Of a stretch of 64,000 nucleotides of DNA, positions 56,459 to 64,000 are shown in pieces. The stretch covers positions 62,001-126,000 of the forward strand of contig CAJXTX010000001.1 in NCBI GenBank assembly GCA_913060705.1, written 5' to 3'. The DNA is from an uncultured Bacteroidota bacterium (GTDB lineage: Bacteria > Bacteroidota > Bacteroidia > Flavobacteriales > Flavobacteriaceae). A program made the translations under genes and the position numbers. Numbering within the stretch: position 1 is the first letter of the stretch; each line of letters starts with the position of its first letter. The notes beneath the pieces are model-generated. The model searched no databases. It was not told the origin of the DNA and was given only the letters and a program-made list of their open reading frames with translations.

Positions 56459-57955
56459 ATGCGGATTTTAGACCGATACTTACTCCATCAATTTGTTCGC
56501 ACCTTCTTTAGTGTATTTCTGATCGTACTCTTTATTTTCATTTTTCAGGCGATTTGGCTTTTTATTGATGAACTCGCAGGAAAAGATCTAGATCTTGAAA
56601 TCATAGGCAAGTTTTTACTCTATTACATGCCTACCATCATTGATGACGTGCTCCCGCTAGCGGTCTTAGTCACCTCTATCTTGACTTACGGGTCATTTGC
56701 TGAGCACTACGAATTTGCTGCCATTAAAGCTTCTGGAATCTCTTTTTTAAGGGCGATGCGTAGCACCCTTGTTTTTTCCGTCTTCCTTGGTATCGCTGCA
56801 TTCTTTGTATCAAACAATCTCATCCCTGCAGCCGAGCAGAAAATTTTCAATCTTAGACGAAATATTGCAAAAGTAAAGCCCTCTGCAGCTTTAGTTGAGG
56901 GTATCTTCACTGACATTGAAGGAACCAACATGAACATGAAGGTGCGTGAGAAATACGGTGAAAACGATCGCTACCTAAGGGATGTTCTCATTCATCAAAA
57001 GGCGGCGAATCAGCAGAACACCGTGGTGATTAGCGCCAAAGAAGGCGAATTTATAAGTAGTAAAGAGTCTGAGCTTTTAAAACTCGTCTTGTACAACGGA
57101 TACTACTATGAGGAGATTCTGTTGAAGAAACCGGAAGACATTAAGAAACAACCCTTTGCAAGAGCATCGTTTGACACGTATATCAAGTTTATTGATCTCT
57201 CAAGCTTGAATGAAATCGATCTTGAAGAGCAATCTTCAATTACAACAGACAAGATGAAGCCCACACGTCAACTGTTAAGAGATATAGACTCTCTAGAAAT
57301 AGACACCAAAGAACAACTTGTCCAATATTCTGAGTCTACGATGAGACGTATGGCGGCTACATTTAGACTTAAAGAGCGTACTGAAGACGAAAATGAGGTG
57401 GCCTATCACGAGGAATGGATCTCACAATACCTTCCGGTATCTGATCGTGATTCTTTATTCTTTAAAAATTATGCGCAGGCCGAGCTCCTTTCTGTGCTCC
57501 CCACTTATCAGCGCTCTAGTGCTATACGATCAGCAACCAATCAGTTAGATAACCTGAGAATCATCGCTTCAACCAAATCAACAGAGATGGGAAAGCGATT
57601 TGAATTCTACAACCGTCATATCATATCACTTCATAAAAAGTTTGCCCTCGCCCTTTCGTGCATACTCTTATTTTTCGTTGGAGCTCCGATTGGAGCGCTC
57701 ATTCGAAAAGGTGGTCTCGGCTTACCTATGGTGATTGCCATTGTGTTATTCCTGAGCTACTATTTCCTAGGAGTATTTGCAGAGAATTATGCAAAAAGAG
57801 GAAATATCCACCCTATTATCGGAGCCTGGTTTTCTACCTTTGTCATGCTCCCTGTGAGTATTTATGTCACTCGAATGGCAGTACTCGACAGAGGAATCAA
57901 AGGAGGTTCTTTAAGTTTTAAATACCTCTGGGAACTCCTTAGAAAAAGACGATAA
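56459..57955 (+). CDS. LptF/LptG (YjgP/YjgQ) family permease
   Basis: MRILDRYLLHQFVRTFFSVFLIVLFIFIFQAIWLFIDELAGKDL and C-terminal TM block. Confidence 0.92.
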   Translation: MRILDRYLLHQFVRTFFSVFLIVLFIFIFQAIWLFIDELAGKDLDLEIIGKFLLYYMPTIIDDVLPLAVLVTSILTYGSFAEHYEFAAIKASGISFLRAMRSTLVFSVFLGIAAFFVSNNLIPAAEQKIFNLRRNIAKVKPSAALVEGIFTDIEGTNMNMKVREKYGENDRYLRDVLIHQKAANQQNTVVISAKEGEFISSKESELLKLVLYNGYYYEEILLKKPEDIKKQPFARASFDTYIKFIDLSSLNEIDLEEQSSITTDKMKPTRQLLRDIDSLEIDTKEQLVQYSESTMRRMAATFRLKERTEDENEVAYHEEWISQYLPVSDRDSLFFKNYAQAELLSVLPTYQRSSAIRSATNQLDNLRIIASTKSTEMGKRFEFYNRHIISLHKKFALALSCILLFFVGAPIGALIRKGGLGLPMVIAIVLFLSYYFLGVFAENYAKRGNIHPIIGAWFSTFVMLPVSIYVTRMAVLDRGIKGGSLSFKYLWELLRKRR

Positions 57956-57958
57956 TAC

Positions 57959-59071
57959 ATGAATTCTAGCTTAGATAGTATACGTTCAGCCATTGATGCC
58001 ATTAAGAATGGTGAAATCATAATCGTTGTTGACGATGAGAATCGCGAGAACGAGGGTGATTTTGTAATGGCTGCAGAAAAAGTCACTCCTGAGGCGATCA
58101 ATTTTATGTCGAAGTATGGAAGAGGCCTGATCTGTGCGCCTCTCACCGGAACCAGGTGTGAACAGCTTGGTTTGTCTAAGATGGTCAACGACAACACCGA
58201 CCCTATGAAAACCGCCTTCACGGTTTCAGTAGACCTCAAAGGAAATGGCGTAACCACGGGTATATCTGCAAGTGACCGATCGAAGACGATCATGGCCCTC
58301 ACCCAAAATGAAACAAAACCAGAAGATCTCACGCGTCCAGGTCATATTTTTCCTTTGATTGCAAAAGAAGGAGGAGTGTTGCGAAGAACAGGGCACACTG
58401 AAGCAGCAATCGACATGGCAAAGCTAGCAGGCCTTTCGCCTGCGGGTGTAATCGTTGAAATCATGAATGAAGACGGAAGCATGGCCCGATTTGACGACCT
58501 GCTAAAGGTTCGGGATGAATTCAATTTGAAGATGATCAGTATTGAGGATCTCGTCGCCTACCGTATGATGAACGACAGCCTTATTGAGCGTGTTTTCACC
58601 AAAGATATTGATACGATATACGGCAAATATTTATTGACTACTTATAGGCAGACTACTAATGATGCCATTCACGTTGCCCTAACCAGAGGGGTTTGGAAGA
58701 GAGGTGAATCTGTGCTTACTCGTATTCAGCCCTATGATAGCGCGATGTCTTTCGTTTCGTTTTTAAAAGGAGATCAAAATAAAAGCCTAGAACGTATCTT
58801 TAAACTCGCCGCTGACGCAGATAAGGTCGCTCTGCTCTTTATCAATAAACAGTCCAATGCCTCAGATTTTCAATACCATATTCAAGAGCTCATTGGAACG
58901 CGTAATGACGAAGAAATCCGAAACATGGATGACAAAGACTTTGGAATTGGGGCGCAAATACTACATGACCTCAATCTAGTATCGCTCCGCTTAATGTCTA
59001 ATTCTTCACCTATCCACCGGGTCGGACTCAGTGGTTACGGCCTTCAGATTGATGAGGTTCAACCCTACTAA
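57959..59071 (+). CDS. ribB: 3,4-dihydroxy-2-butanone-4-phosphate synthase with degenerate GTP-cyclohydrolase-II-like C-terminus
   Basis: IIVVDDENRENEGDFVMAAEKVTPEAINFM, GRGLICAPL, RPGHIFPLIAKEGGVLRRTGHTEAAIDMAKLAG; C-terminal domain contains no cysteine. Confidence 0.93.
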   Translation: MNSSLDSIRSAIDAIKNGEIIIVVDDENRENEGDFVMAAEKVTPEAINFMSKYGRGLICAPLTGTRCEQLGLSKMVNDNTDPMKTAFTVSVDLKGNGVTTGISASDRSKTIMALTQNETKPEDLTRPGHIFPLIAKEGGVLRRTGHTEAAIDMAKLAGLSPAGVIVEIMNEDGSMARFDDLLKVRDEFNLKMISIEDLVAYRMMNDSLIERVFTKDIDTIYGKYLLTTYRQTTNDAIHVALTRGVWKRGESVLTRIQPYDSAMSFVSFLKGDQNKSLERIFKLAADADKVALLFINKQSNASDFQYHIQELIGTRNDEEIRNMDDKDFGIGAQILHDLNLVSLRLMSNSSPIHRVGLSGYGLQIDEVQPY

Positions 59072-59820
59072 AAGAACCAGAGTTTAACGGCCATTAATAC
59101 CACCATTACAAAGAGAGAGGCTCGTATAAAGCCTTCGCCTTTCTTGACAGATAGTCGAGCAGCAATCCACCCTCCTAGCATATTACCAAAAGCCAATAGA
59201 AGGCCTATTAGCCAATCGATCAAATCGTTCCAAATGAAAACAGCAAGCGCAGCACTCGTGTAGATTGCTGTCACGAGCATCTTAGTAGCGTTGGTTCGAA
59301 TAAGGTTTAGCCCGTTAAAGAGATTAAGCCATAGAATCATAAGCAACCCCATACCCGCGTTTATAAATCCTCCATAGACTCCTAGTAACAAAAAGACAAC
59401 TAAGGTTAACCAAAGGGGCTTCCCATTTAATCGCTCTAGGCTTACAGCCCGCTTAATTCTGGGCTGTAAAATCATCAGTACCACAATAATAATCATGATG
59501 ATCGCCAACACCTTGTTAAAGAGACTCTTGTCAAATTCAACAGCAATCATGGCCCCGAATACCGCCCCAATAGTAGCTGCCAATCCTAAGTAAAGGCTAA
59601 AAGGCATTACGCTTACCTTCTTACTTTTAAAACCTGCGGCTGCAGAAAGGGCAGATAGCATAATTCCAAGGCGATTGGTGGCGTTGGCAACGGTAGGATC
59701 AAGCCCCACAAGAATCATTGCAGGTAAAGTGATAATCGATCCTCCTCCAGCTACCGTGTTTACAAAGCCCGCTATGAACCCCACCACGGTAATAAGAAGC
59801 CATTGAAGTTCTTCAACCAT
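59068..59820 (-). CDS. TauE/SafE-family membrane transporter
   Basis: GFIAGFVNTVAGGGSIITLPAMILVGLDPTVANATNRLGI; repeat-type TM protein. Confidence 0.92.
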   Translation of the reverse strand: MVEELQWLLITVVGFIAGFVNTVAGGGSIITLPAMILVGLDPTVANATNRLGIMLSALSAAAGFKSKKVSVMPFSLYLGLAATIGAVFGAMIAVEFDKSLFNKVLAIIMIIIVVLMILQPRIKRAVSLERLNGKPLWLTLVVFLLLGVYGGFINAGMGLLMILWLNLFNGLNLIRTNATKMLVTAIYTSAALAVFIWNDLIDWLIGLLLAFGNMLGGWIAARLSVKKGEGFIRASLFVMVVLMAVKLWFF

Positions 59821-59824
59821 GGAC

Positions 59825-59832
59825 CAAAGATA
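59825..59832 (-). promoter_or_regulatory. -7 element (TATCTTTG) for the TauE/SafE gene
   Basis: Matches TAnnTTTG, with TTTG 23 nt upstream; 4 nt before the ATG. Confidence 0.5.
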
Positions 59833-59868
59833 CCCGCATTTGAGTATATTTAGCTCAAATATCTAATC

Positions 59869-60747
59869 ATGAAATTCACAAACCTCTTTATTCTTCTGAT
59901 ACTTATAAGCGCTTGTGGCACATCACCCACAAAAGAATTAGATGATGACTTAGGCCTTATGCTCTACACGATCAGAGAAGAAATGAAAGATAATCCAAAA
60001 GAAAAACTAACTCGTGTGGCTGAGATTGGTTACGATTATGTTGAGTCAGCGGGATATGAGAACGGTCTTTATTACGGGATGACCCCAAATGATTTTAATG
60101 ACTACATGAAGTCGATTGATCTTGAACCCATGAGTTCGCACCAAGGCTCAATGACTTACGAAAATGCTGATCAAGAAATTGCAGACGCGGTTGCCGCTGG
60201 ATTCAAATTTGTCGTGATTCCTGTACCTCCAATGGGCATGTTTACGTACAACTTTGAAACGCGTACTATGGGAATGAAAGGGAGTCCAGAGGAACTTGTC
60301 AACTTTTTAAATACAGTCGGAGAAAAAGCATCAAAAGCAGGATTGTCTCTGCTATACCACAATCACGACTTTGAATTTAAACCAAACGAAGATGGTCTTG
60401 TTTTAGCAGAATACATTCTTGAAAACACAGATCCTCGCTATGTCAACTTTCAACTTGATCTGTATTGGGCAACTGTAGCCGGAGCTGACATCAAAGGATT
60501 CATCAATAAGTACCAAGGTCGTATAAAAGCATTTCATGTGAAGGACATGAACGAAGATGGAAGCATGGCGCCTGTGGGTCAGGGTAAGATCGACTTTGCA
60601 ACTATTTTTACGCTGCGCGAGAAAGCCGGTTTAGAGTTTTTTGTGGCGGAACAAGATTACACCGGTGAAATCAGTCCAATGGAAGCTATTGTAATCTCTC
60701 ACGAAGGATTAGAGCTTATTGCCGAGAGTTTTGACGCGGAAGACTAA
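59869..60747 (+). CDS. Sugar phosphate isomerase/epimerase-like TIM barrel, predicted lipoprotein
   Basis: Lipobox LILISACGTS; LGLMLYTIREEM, LLYHNHDFEF, FQLDLYWATVAGAD, FHVKDMNEDGS. Confidence 0.9.
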   Translation: MKFTNLFILLILISACGTSPTKELDDDLGLMLYTIREEMKDNPKEKLTRVAEIGYDYVESAGYENGLYYGMTPNDFNDYMKSIDLEPMSSHQGSMTYENADQEIADAVAAGFKFVVIPVPPMGMFTYNFETRTMGMKGSPEELVNFLNTVGEKASKAGLSLLYHNHDFEFKPNEDGLVLAEYILENTDPRYVNFQLDLYWATVAGADIKGFINKYQGRIKAFHVKDMNEDGSMAPVGQGKIDFATIFTLREKAGLEFFVAEQDYTGEISPMEAIVISHEGLELIAESFDAED

Positions 60748-60767
60748 ACACTATACTACCTAAAATA

Positions 60768-60792
60768 AAAAAGCGCCTTGTAGGCGCTTTTT
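60768..60792. terminator. Bidirectional intrinsic terminator between epimerase and peroxiredoxin genes
   Basis: AAAAAGCGCC-TTGTA-GGCGCTTTTT stem-loop followed by a T tract. Confidence 0.88.
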
Positions 60793-60805
60793 CTTTTTGA
60801 TACTA

Positions 60806-61459
60806 TTAGAGTTGCTTTTTGGCGAGATAAAAATCAATTTTCTCTACGCTTGTATCGGCAATTCTAGCATCCATCTCTTCAAGTGTCTTAGGCGGTGGAA
60901 CGATCACCTTGTCACCTGGTTGCCAATTTAAAGGAATAGCCACTTTATTTGCGTCACTGTATTGAAGTGCCTTAAGGGCTCTTACGATCTCATCCATATT
61001 ACGCCCCACATTTAAGGGATAATACATGATGAGTCGAATCTTTTGCTCAGGATCAATGAAGAAAACGGCGCGCACAGCAGCTGTTTCACTTTCGTTCGGC
61101 TGAAGCATTCCATAAAGCTTAGAAACTTTCATGTCTAAGTCAGCGATGATCGGAAATTGAAAATAAACACCTGTCTTTTCACGTACATTATTCACCCAAG
61201 CCAAATGCGAGTGAATAGAGTCAATTGAAAGTCCTATTAAAGCGGTATTATGCTCATCAAAGGTGGATTGATTTTCGGCAAAGCCGCTCATCTCTGTGGT
61301 ACACACTGGAGTAAAGTCAGCGGGATGTGAGAATAGAACTTTCCATTTACCCGGTGCATAGTCAGAAAATTTCATCTTTCCTGTAGTAGTTACGGCCTCA
61401 AAATCAGGAGCGGTATCTCCGATTCTAGGCATACTATAGATTTCTTGATTTGATTCCAT
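60806..61459 (-). CDS. 1-Cys/Prx6-type peroxiredoxin
   Basis: MPRIGDTAPDFEAVTTTGKMKF, LFSHPADFTPVCTTEMSGFAE, WQPGDKVIVPPPKTLEEM. Confidence 0.95.
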   Translation of the reverse strand: MESNQEIYSMPRIGDTAPDFEAVTTTGKMKFSDYAPGKWKVLFSHPADFTPVCTTEMSGFAENQSTFDEHNTALIGLSIDSIHSHLAWVNNVREKTGVYFQFPIIADLDMKVSKLYGMLQPNESETAAVRAVFFIDPEQKIRLIMYYPLNVGRNMDEIVRALKALQYSDANKVAIPLNWQPGDKVIVPPPKTLEEMDARIADTSVEKIDFYLAKKQL

Positions 61460-61490
61460 TGGATAGTGTTTTTGGGATTATTTTATAGTA

Positions 61491-61498
61491 CAAAGGTA
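61491..61498 (-). promoter_or_regulatory. -7 element (TACCTTTG) for the peroxiredoxin gene
   Basis: Matches TAnnTTTG, 31 nt before the ATG. Confidence 0.45.
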
Positions 61499-61622
61499 CC
61501 TGGAGTGGTTAGGTTATCTGGAAAGCTTCAATCCTTTGATTTTATTTCATTATCGTATTTTCTTATGTGTGACAACGGTTACATAAGTTTTAATGATAAT
61601 GTTTTAGTTAAAGGATACTTTG

Positions 61623-61793
61623 GGATTAAGCGCAAAAGCGCTTGATCCAGAAAGGGAGATCCTACTCCCAAAAAGCCCTCCCGCAGCACTTCGTGCCGCG
61701 GTGTGCTTCTTCATTTCTCGCCTGTGTTGAGCAAGCTCAACAGGCCGAAAAGAAAAAGCCCTCACACCGTTTGGTGCAAGGGCTTTTTGGGAG
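61623..61793. repeat. Multi-hairpin intergenic locus with a 15-bp perfect inverted repeat
   Basis: CTCCCAAAAAGCCCT (61665-61679) and AGGGCTTTTTGGGAG (61779-61793) enclose or neighbour several further hairpins. Confidence 0.75.
61753..61788 (-). terminator. Intrinsic terminator downstream of tRNA-Ser
   Basis: AAAAAGCCCT...AGGGCTTTTT with inner CACC..GGTG pairing. Confidence 0.8.
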
Positions 61794-61878
61794 CGGAGAG
61801 AGAGGGATTCGAACCCCCGGAGGTGTGACCCTCAACGGTTTTCAAGACCGCCGCATTCGACCACTCTGCCATCTCTCC
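61794..61878 (-). tRNA. tRNA-Ser (anticodon UGA)
   Basis: Minus strand GGAGAGATGGCAGAGTGGTCGAATGCGGCGGTCTTGAAAACCG...GGGGGTTCGAATCCCTCTCTCTCCG: 7-bp acceptor stem, long variable arm, T-loop GTTCGAATC. Confidence 0.95.
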
Positions 61879-61918
61879 TATTGGGGGGCAAATATAAATC
61901 GATTTAATCATAAAATAA

Positions 61919-61947
61919 AAAATGCCGCACAAAAAAGCGCGGCATTT
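61919..61947 (-). terminator. Intrinsic terminator downstream of dnaK
   Basis: AAATGCCGC...GCGGCATTT stem flanked by A/T tracts. Confidence 0.85.
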
Positions 61948-61969
61948 CTGTTCAAATGAAAAAGTTAGA

Positions 61970-63877
61970 TTATTTCACCTCTTCAAAATCCACATCTTCT
62001 ACATTATCAGACGCGTCTTGTGAAGTATTTGCATCTGCTGAACCGCCTCCATTTTCTGCTGAACCAGCAGCGTCAGCTTGTGCCTTATACATTTCTTCAG
62101 AAGCATTTTTCCATGCTTCGTTGATAGCATCTAAGGCAGGTTTAATCGCAGCTACATCTTTAGATTCAAAGGCCTTCTTGAGTCCCTCAAGTCCTTCTGT
62201 AATTGGTTTCTTCTTGTCTTCAGACAATTTATCTCCAAATTCAGACAATTGCTTTTCGGTTTGGAAGATCATTTGATCCGCTTGGTTTAAGGTTTCAGCA
62301 TTCTCTTTAGCTAGATTATCCGCCTCTGCATTTGCCTCAGCCTCAGCCTTCATCTTCTCGATTTCTTCTTGGGTCAAACCAGAAGAAGCTTCAATTCTAA
62401 TGTCCTGAGACTTACCTGTAGCCTTGTCTGTCGCAGAAACCTTAATGATACCGTTAGCATCAATATCAAAGGTCACTTCAATTTGAGGTGTTCCTCTTGG
62501 TGCAGGCGGGATACCGTCTAAGTGAAAGCGTCCGATCGTTTTGTTGTCTGCAGCCATGGGTCGCTCCCCTTGAATTACATGGATTTCAACTGATGGCTGA
62601 TTGTCAGCAGCAGTCGAGAACACCTGAGATTTCTTCGTTGGAATAGTCGTATTTGACTCAATTAATTTAGTGGCTACACCTCCCATAGTCTCAATTCCAA
62701 GAGACAGAGGGGTTACATCTAAAAGAAGAACATCTTTGACATCACCTGTCAGCACACCTCCTTGAATTGCAGCACCTACGGCAACTACTTCGTCAGGGTT
62801 CACTCCTTTTGATGGAGCTTTTCCGAAGAACTTTTCTACAGCGGCTTGTACGGCAGGAATACGGGTTGATCCCCCTACTAAAATAATTTCGTCTATATCG
62901 CTTTTCGAGAGACCTGCAGCCTTTAAAGCAGATTCACAAGGTTTGATCGTGCGCTCTACTAAATCTGCAATAAGTTGTTCAAACTTCGCCTTAGATAGCG
63001 TACGAACAAGGTGTTTAGGCCCTGAAGCGGTTGCTGTCACATAAGGAAGGTTGATTTCTGTTTGATTCGAAGAAGAAAGCTCGATTTTAGCCTTTTCAGC
63101 TGCTTCACGCAAACGTTGCAGAGCCATTGAATCTTCACGAAGATCGATAGACTCATCGGCCTTAAATTCTTCTGCCAACCAATCGATGATTTTCTGATCA
63201 ACGTCGTCTCCTCCTAAGTGGGTATCACCATCCGTAGCAAGTACTTCAAAAACTCCGTCCCCTAATTCTAGAATAGAAACGTCATGTGTACCTCCTCCGA
63301 AGTCGAATACTACAATTTTCTGGTCGCTATTTTTCTTATCTAATCCGTATGCTAAAGAAGCTGCGGTAGGCTCGTTAATGATACGCTCTACGGTTAATCC
63401 GGCAATTTCCCCTGCCTCCTTAGTCGCTTGACGCTGTGCATCGTTAAAATAGGCCGGTACGGTAATTACGGCACGCGTCACAGATTGTCCAAGATAGTCT
63501 TCTGCAGTCTTCTTCATTTTCTGAAGAATCATTGCCGAAAGTTCTTGAGGTGTGTAAAGGCGATCGTCAATTTTAACTCTTGGCGTATCATTGTCTCCTT
63601 TTACCACTTCATAAGGAACGCGATTTACTTCTTTAGAAGATTCTGAGAATTTATTTCCCATGAAACGCTTCACCGAATAAATGGTTTTATGTGGATTGGT
63701 TACCGCCTGTCTTTTTGCCGGATCACCCACCTTGATTTCTCCTCCTTCAACGAATGCGATCATTGACGGAGTGGTTCTCTTTCCTTCAGCGTTTGGAATA
63801 ACAACAGGGTCATTACCTTCCATCACCGAAACACAAGAGTTTGTAGTTCCTAAGTCGATACCTATAATTTTGCTCAT
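61970..63877 (-). CDS. dnaK: Molecular chaperone DnaK (Hsp70)
   Basis: [38 protein letters not shown]...[23 protein letters not shown]...C-terminal EDVDFEEVK. Confidence 0.99.
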   Translation of the reverse strand: MSKIIGIDLGTTNSCVSVMEGNDPVVIPNAEGKRTTPSMIAFVEGGEIKVGDPAKRQAVTNPHKTIYSVKRFMGNKFSESSKEVNRVPYEVVKGDNDTPRVKIDDRLYTPQELSAMILQKMKKTAEDYLGQSVTRAVITVPAYFNDAQRQATKEAGEIAGLTVERIINEPTAASLAYGLDKKNSDQKIVVFDFGGGTHDVSILELGDGVFEVLATDGDTHLGGDDVDQKIIDWLAEEFKADESIDLREDSMALQRLREAAEKAKIELSSSNQTEINLPYVTATASGPKHLVRTLSKAKFEQLIADLVERTIKPCESALKAAGLSKSDIDEIILVGGSTRIPAVQAAVEKFFGKAPSKGVNPDEVVAVGAAIQGGVLTGDVKDVLLLDVTPLSLGIETMGGVATKLIESNTTIPTKKSQVFSTAADNQPSVEIHVIQGERPMAADNKTIGRFHLDGIPPAPRGTPQIEVTFDIDANGIIKVSATDKATGKSQDIRIEASSGLTQEEIEKMKAEAEANAEADNLAKENAETLNQADQMIFQTEKQLSEFGDKLSEDKKKPITEGLEGLKKAFESKDVAAIKPALDAINEAWKNASEEMYKAQADAAGSAENGGGSADANTSQDASDNVEDVDFEEVK

Positions 63878-63908
63878 AACTGAATGATTACTTTTTTCTT
63901 CTCTACTG

Positions 63909-63924
63909 GGCAATCATTATGCCA
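63909..63924 (-). promoter_or_regulatory. Sigma54-type -24/-12 element upstream of dnaK
   Basis: Minus strand TGGCATAATGATTGCC: TGGCA-N6-TTGC, with GG-N10-GC spacing. Confidence 0.6.
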
Positions 63925-63935
63925 TACCACAATTC

Positions 63936-63950
63936 ATGACAAGCTGTCAT
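63936..63950. promoter_or_regulatory. Inverted repeat ATGACA-AGC-TGTCAT upstream of the dnaK -24/-12 element
   Basis: Perfect 6-bp arms around AGC, centred about 20 bp upstream of the -24 GG. Confidence 0.55.
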
Positions 63951-64000
63951 AATACATCGCGTTTCTTTTTTTCAGAGTACCTTTGAAGACAGGCTTTAGC

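Noticed and set aside
57955-57959. FMN riboswitch ahead of ribB
   Set aside because: Only 3 nt separate the lptF/G stop from the ribB start, leaving no room for an RFN element.
57862-58332. 156-aa minus-strand ORF
   Set aside because: Antisense to the strongly supported ribB domain and the end of lptF/G; no recognisable domain.
61642-61959. 105-aa plus-strand ORF (…GERGIRTPGGVTLNGFQDRRIRPLCHL…)
   Set aside because: It is the antisense translation of tRNA-Ser and its terminator, a classic false ORF.
63877-64000. CIRCE (HrcA operator) upstream of dnaK
   Set aside because: No TTAGCACTC-N9-GAGTGCTAA-like sequence is present; the inverted repeat found is ATGACA-AGC-TGTCAT.
1-64000. CRISPR arrays, IS elements, prophage or integrated elements
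   Set aside because: No regularly spaced repeats, transposase/integrase ORFs or phage structural genes in the supplied translations; the content is housekeeping throughout.

Overview
Housekeeping segment of a Bacteroidota (probably Flavobacteriia or Cryomorphaceae-like) chromosome. It is densely coding, with about 52 genes. I see no CRISPR array, IS element, prophage or rRNA. Recognisable genes include rpoD, menB, ung, mutS2, aroC, glmM, ggt, uvrA, holA, uvrD/pcrA, recG, dsbD, tilS, lpdA, nhaC, ftsK, a lolA-like gene, lptF/G, ribB, a peroxiredoxin, tRNA-Ser(UGA) and dnaK. Items most worth a second look: (1) a run of symporter, ATP-grasp ligase, N-formylglutamate amidohydrolase-like protein and DUF1704 (MATCAP-like HExxxH/QEGLA) metallopeptidase, resembling an amino-acid ligation/removal system; (2) an XRE-S24 (LexA/CI-like) regulator divergent from uvrA, with two similar 11-bp elements exactly 21 bp apart between them; (3) well-spaced sigma54-type -24/-12 elements upstream of dnaK and of an OmpA lipoprotein gene; (4) a multi-hairpin locus with a 15-bp perfect inverted repeat abutting the tRNA-Ser 3' end; (5) frequent 4-nt stop-codon overlaps between convergent genes; (6) TAnnTTTG-type -7 elements a few nt from start codons, suggesting leaderless mRNAs. 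All calls come from reading the sequence and supplied translations; no database search was run.
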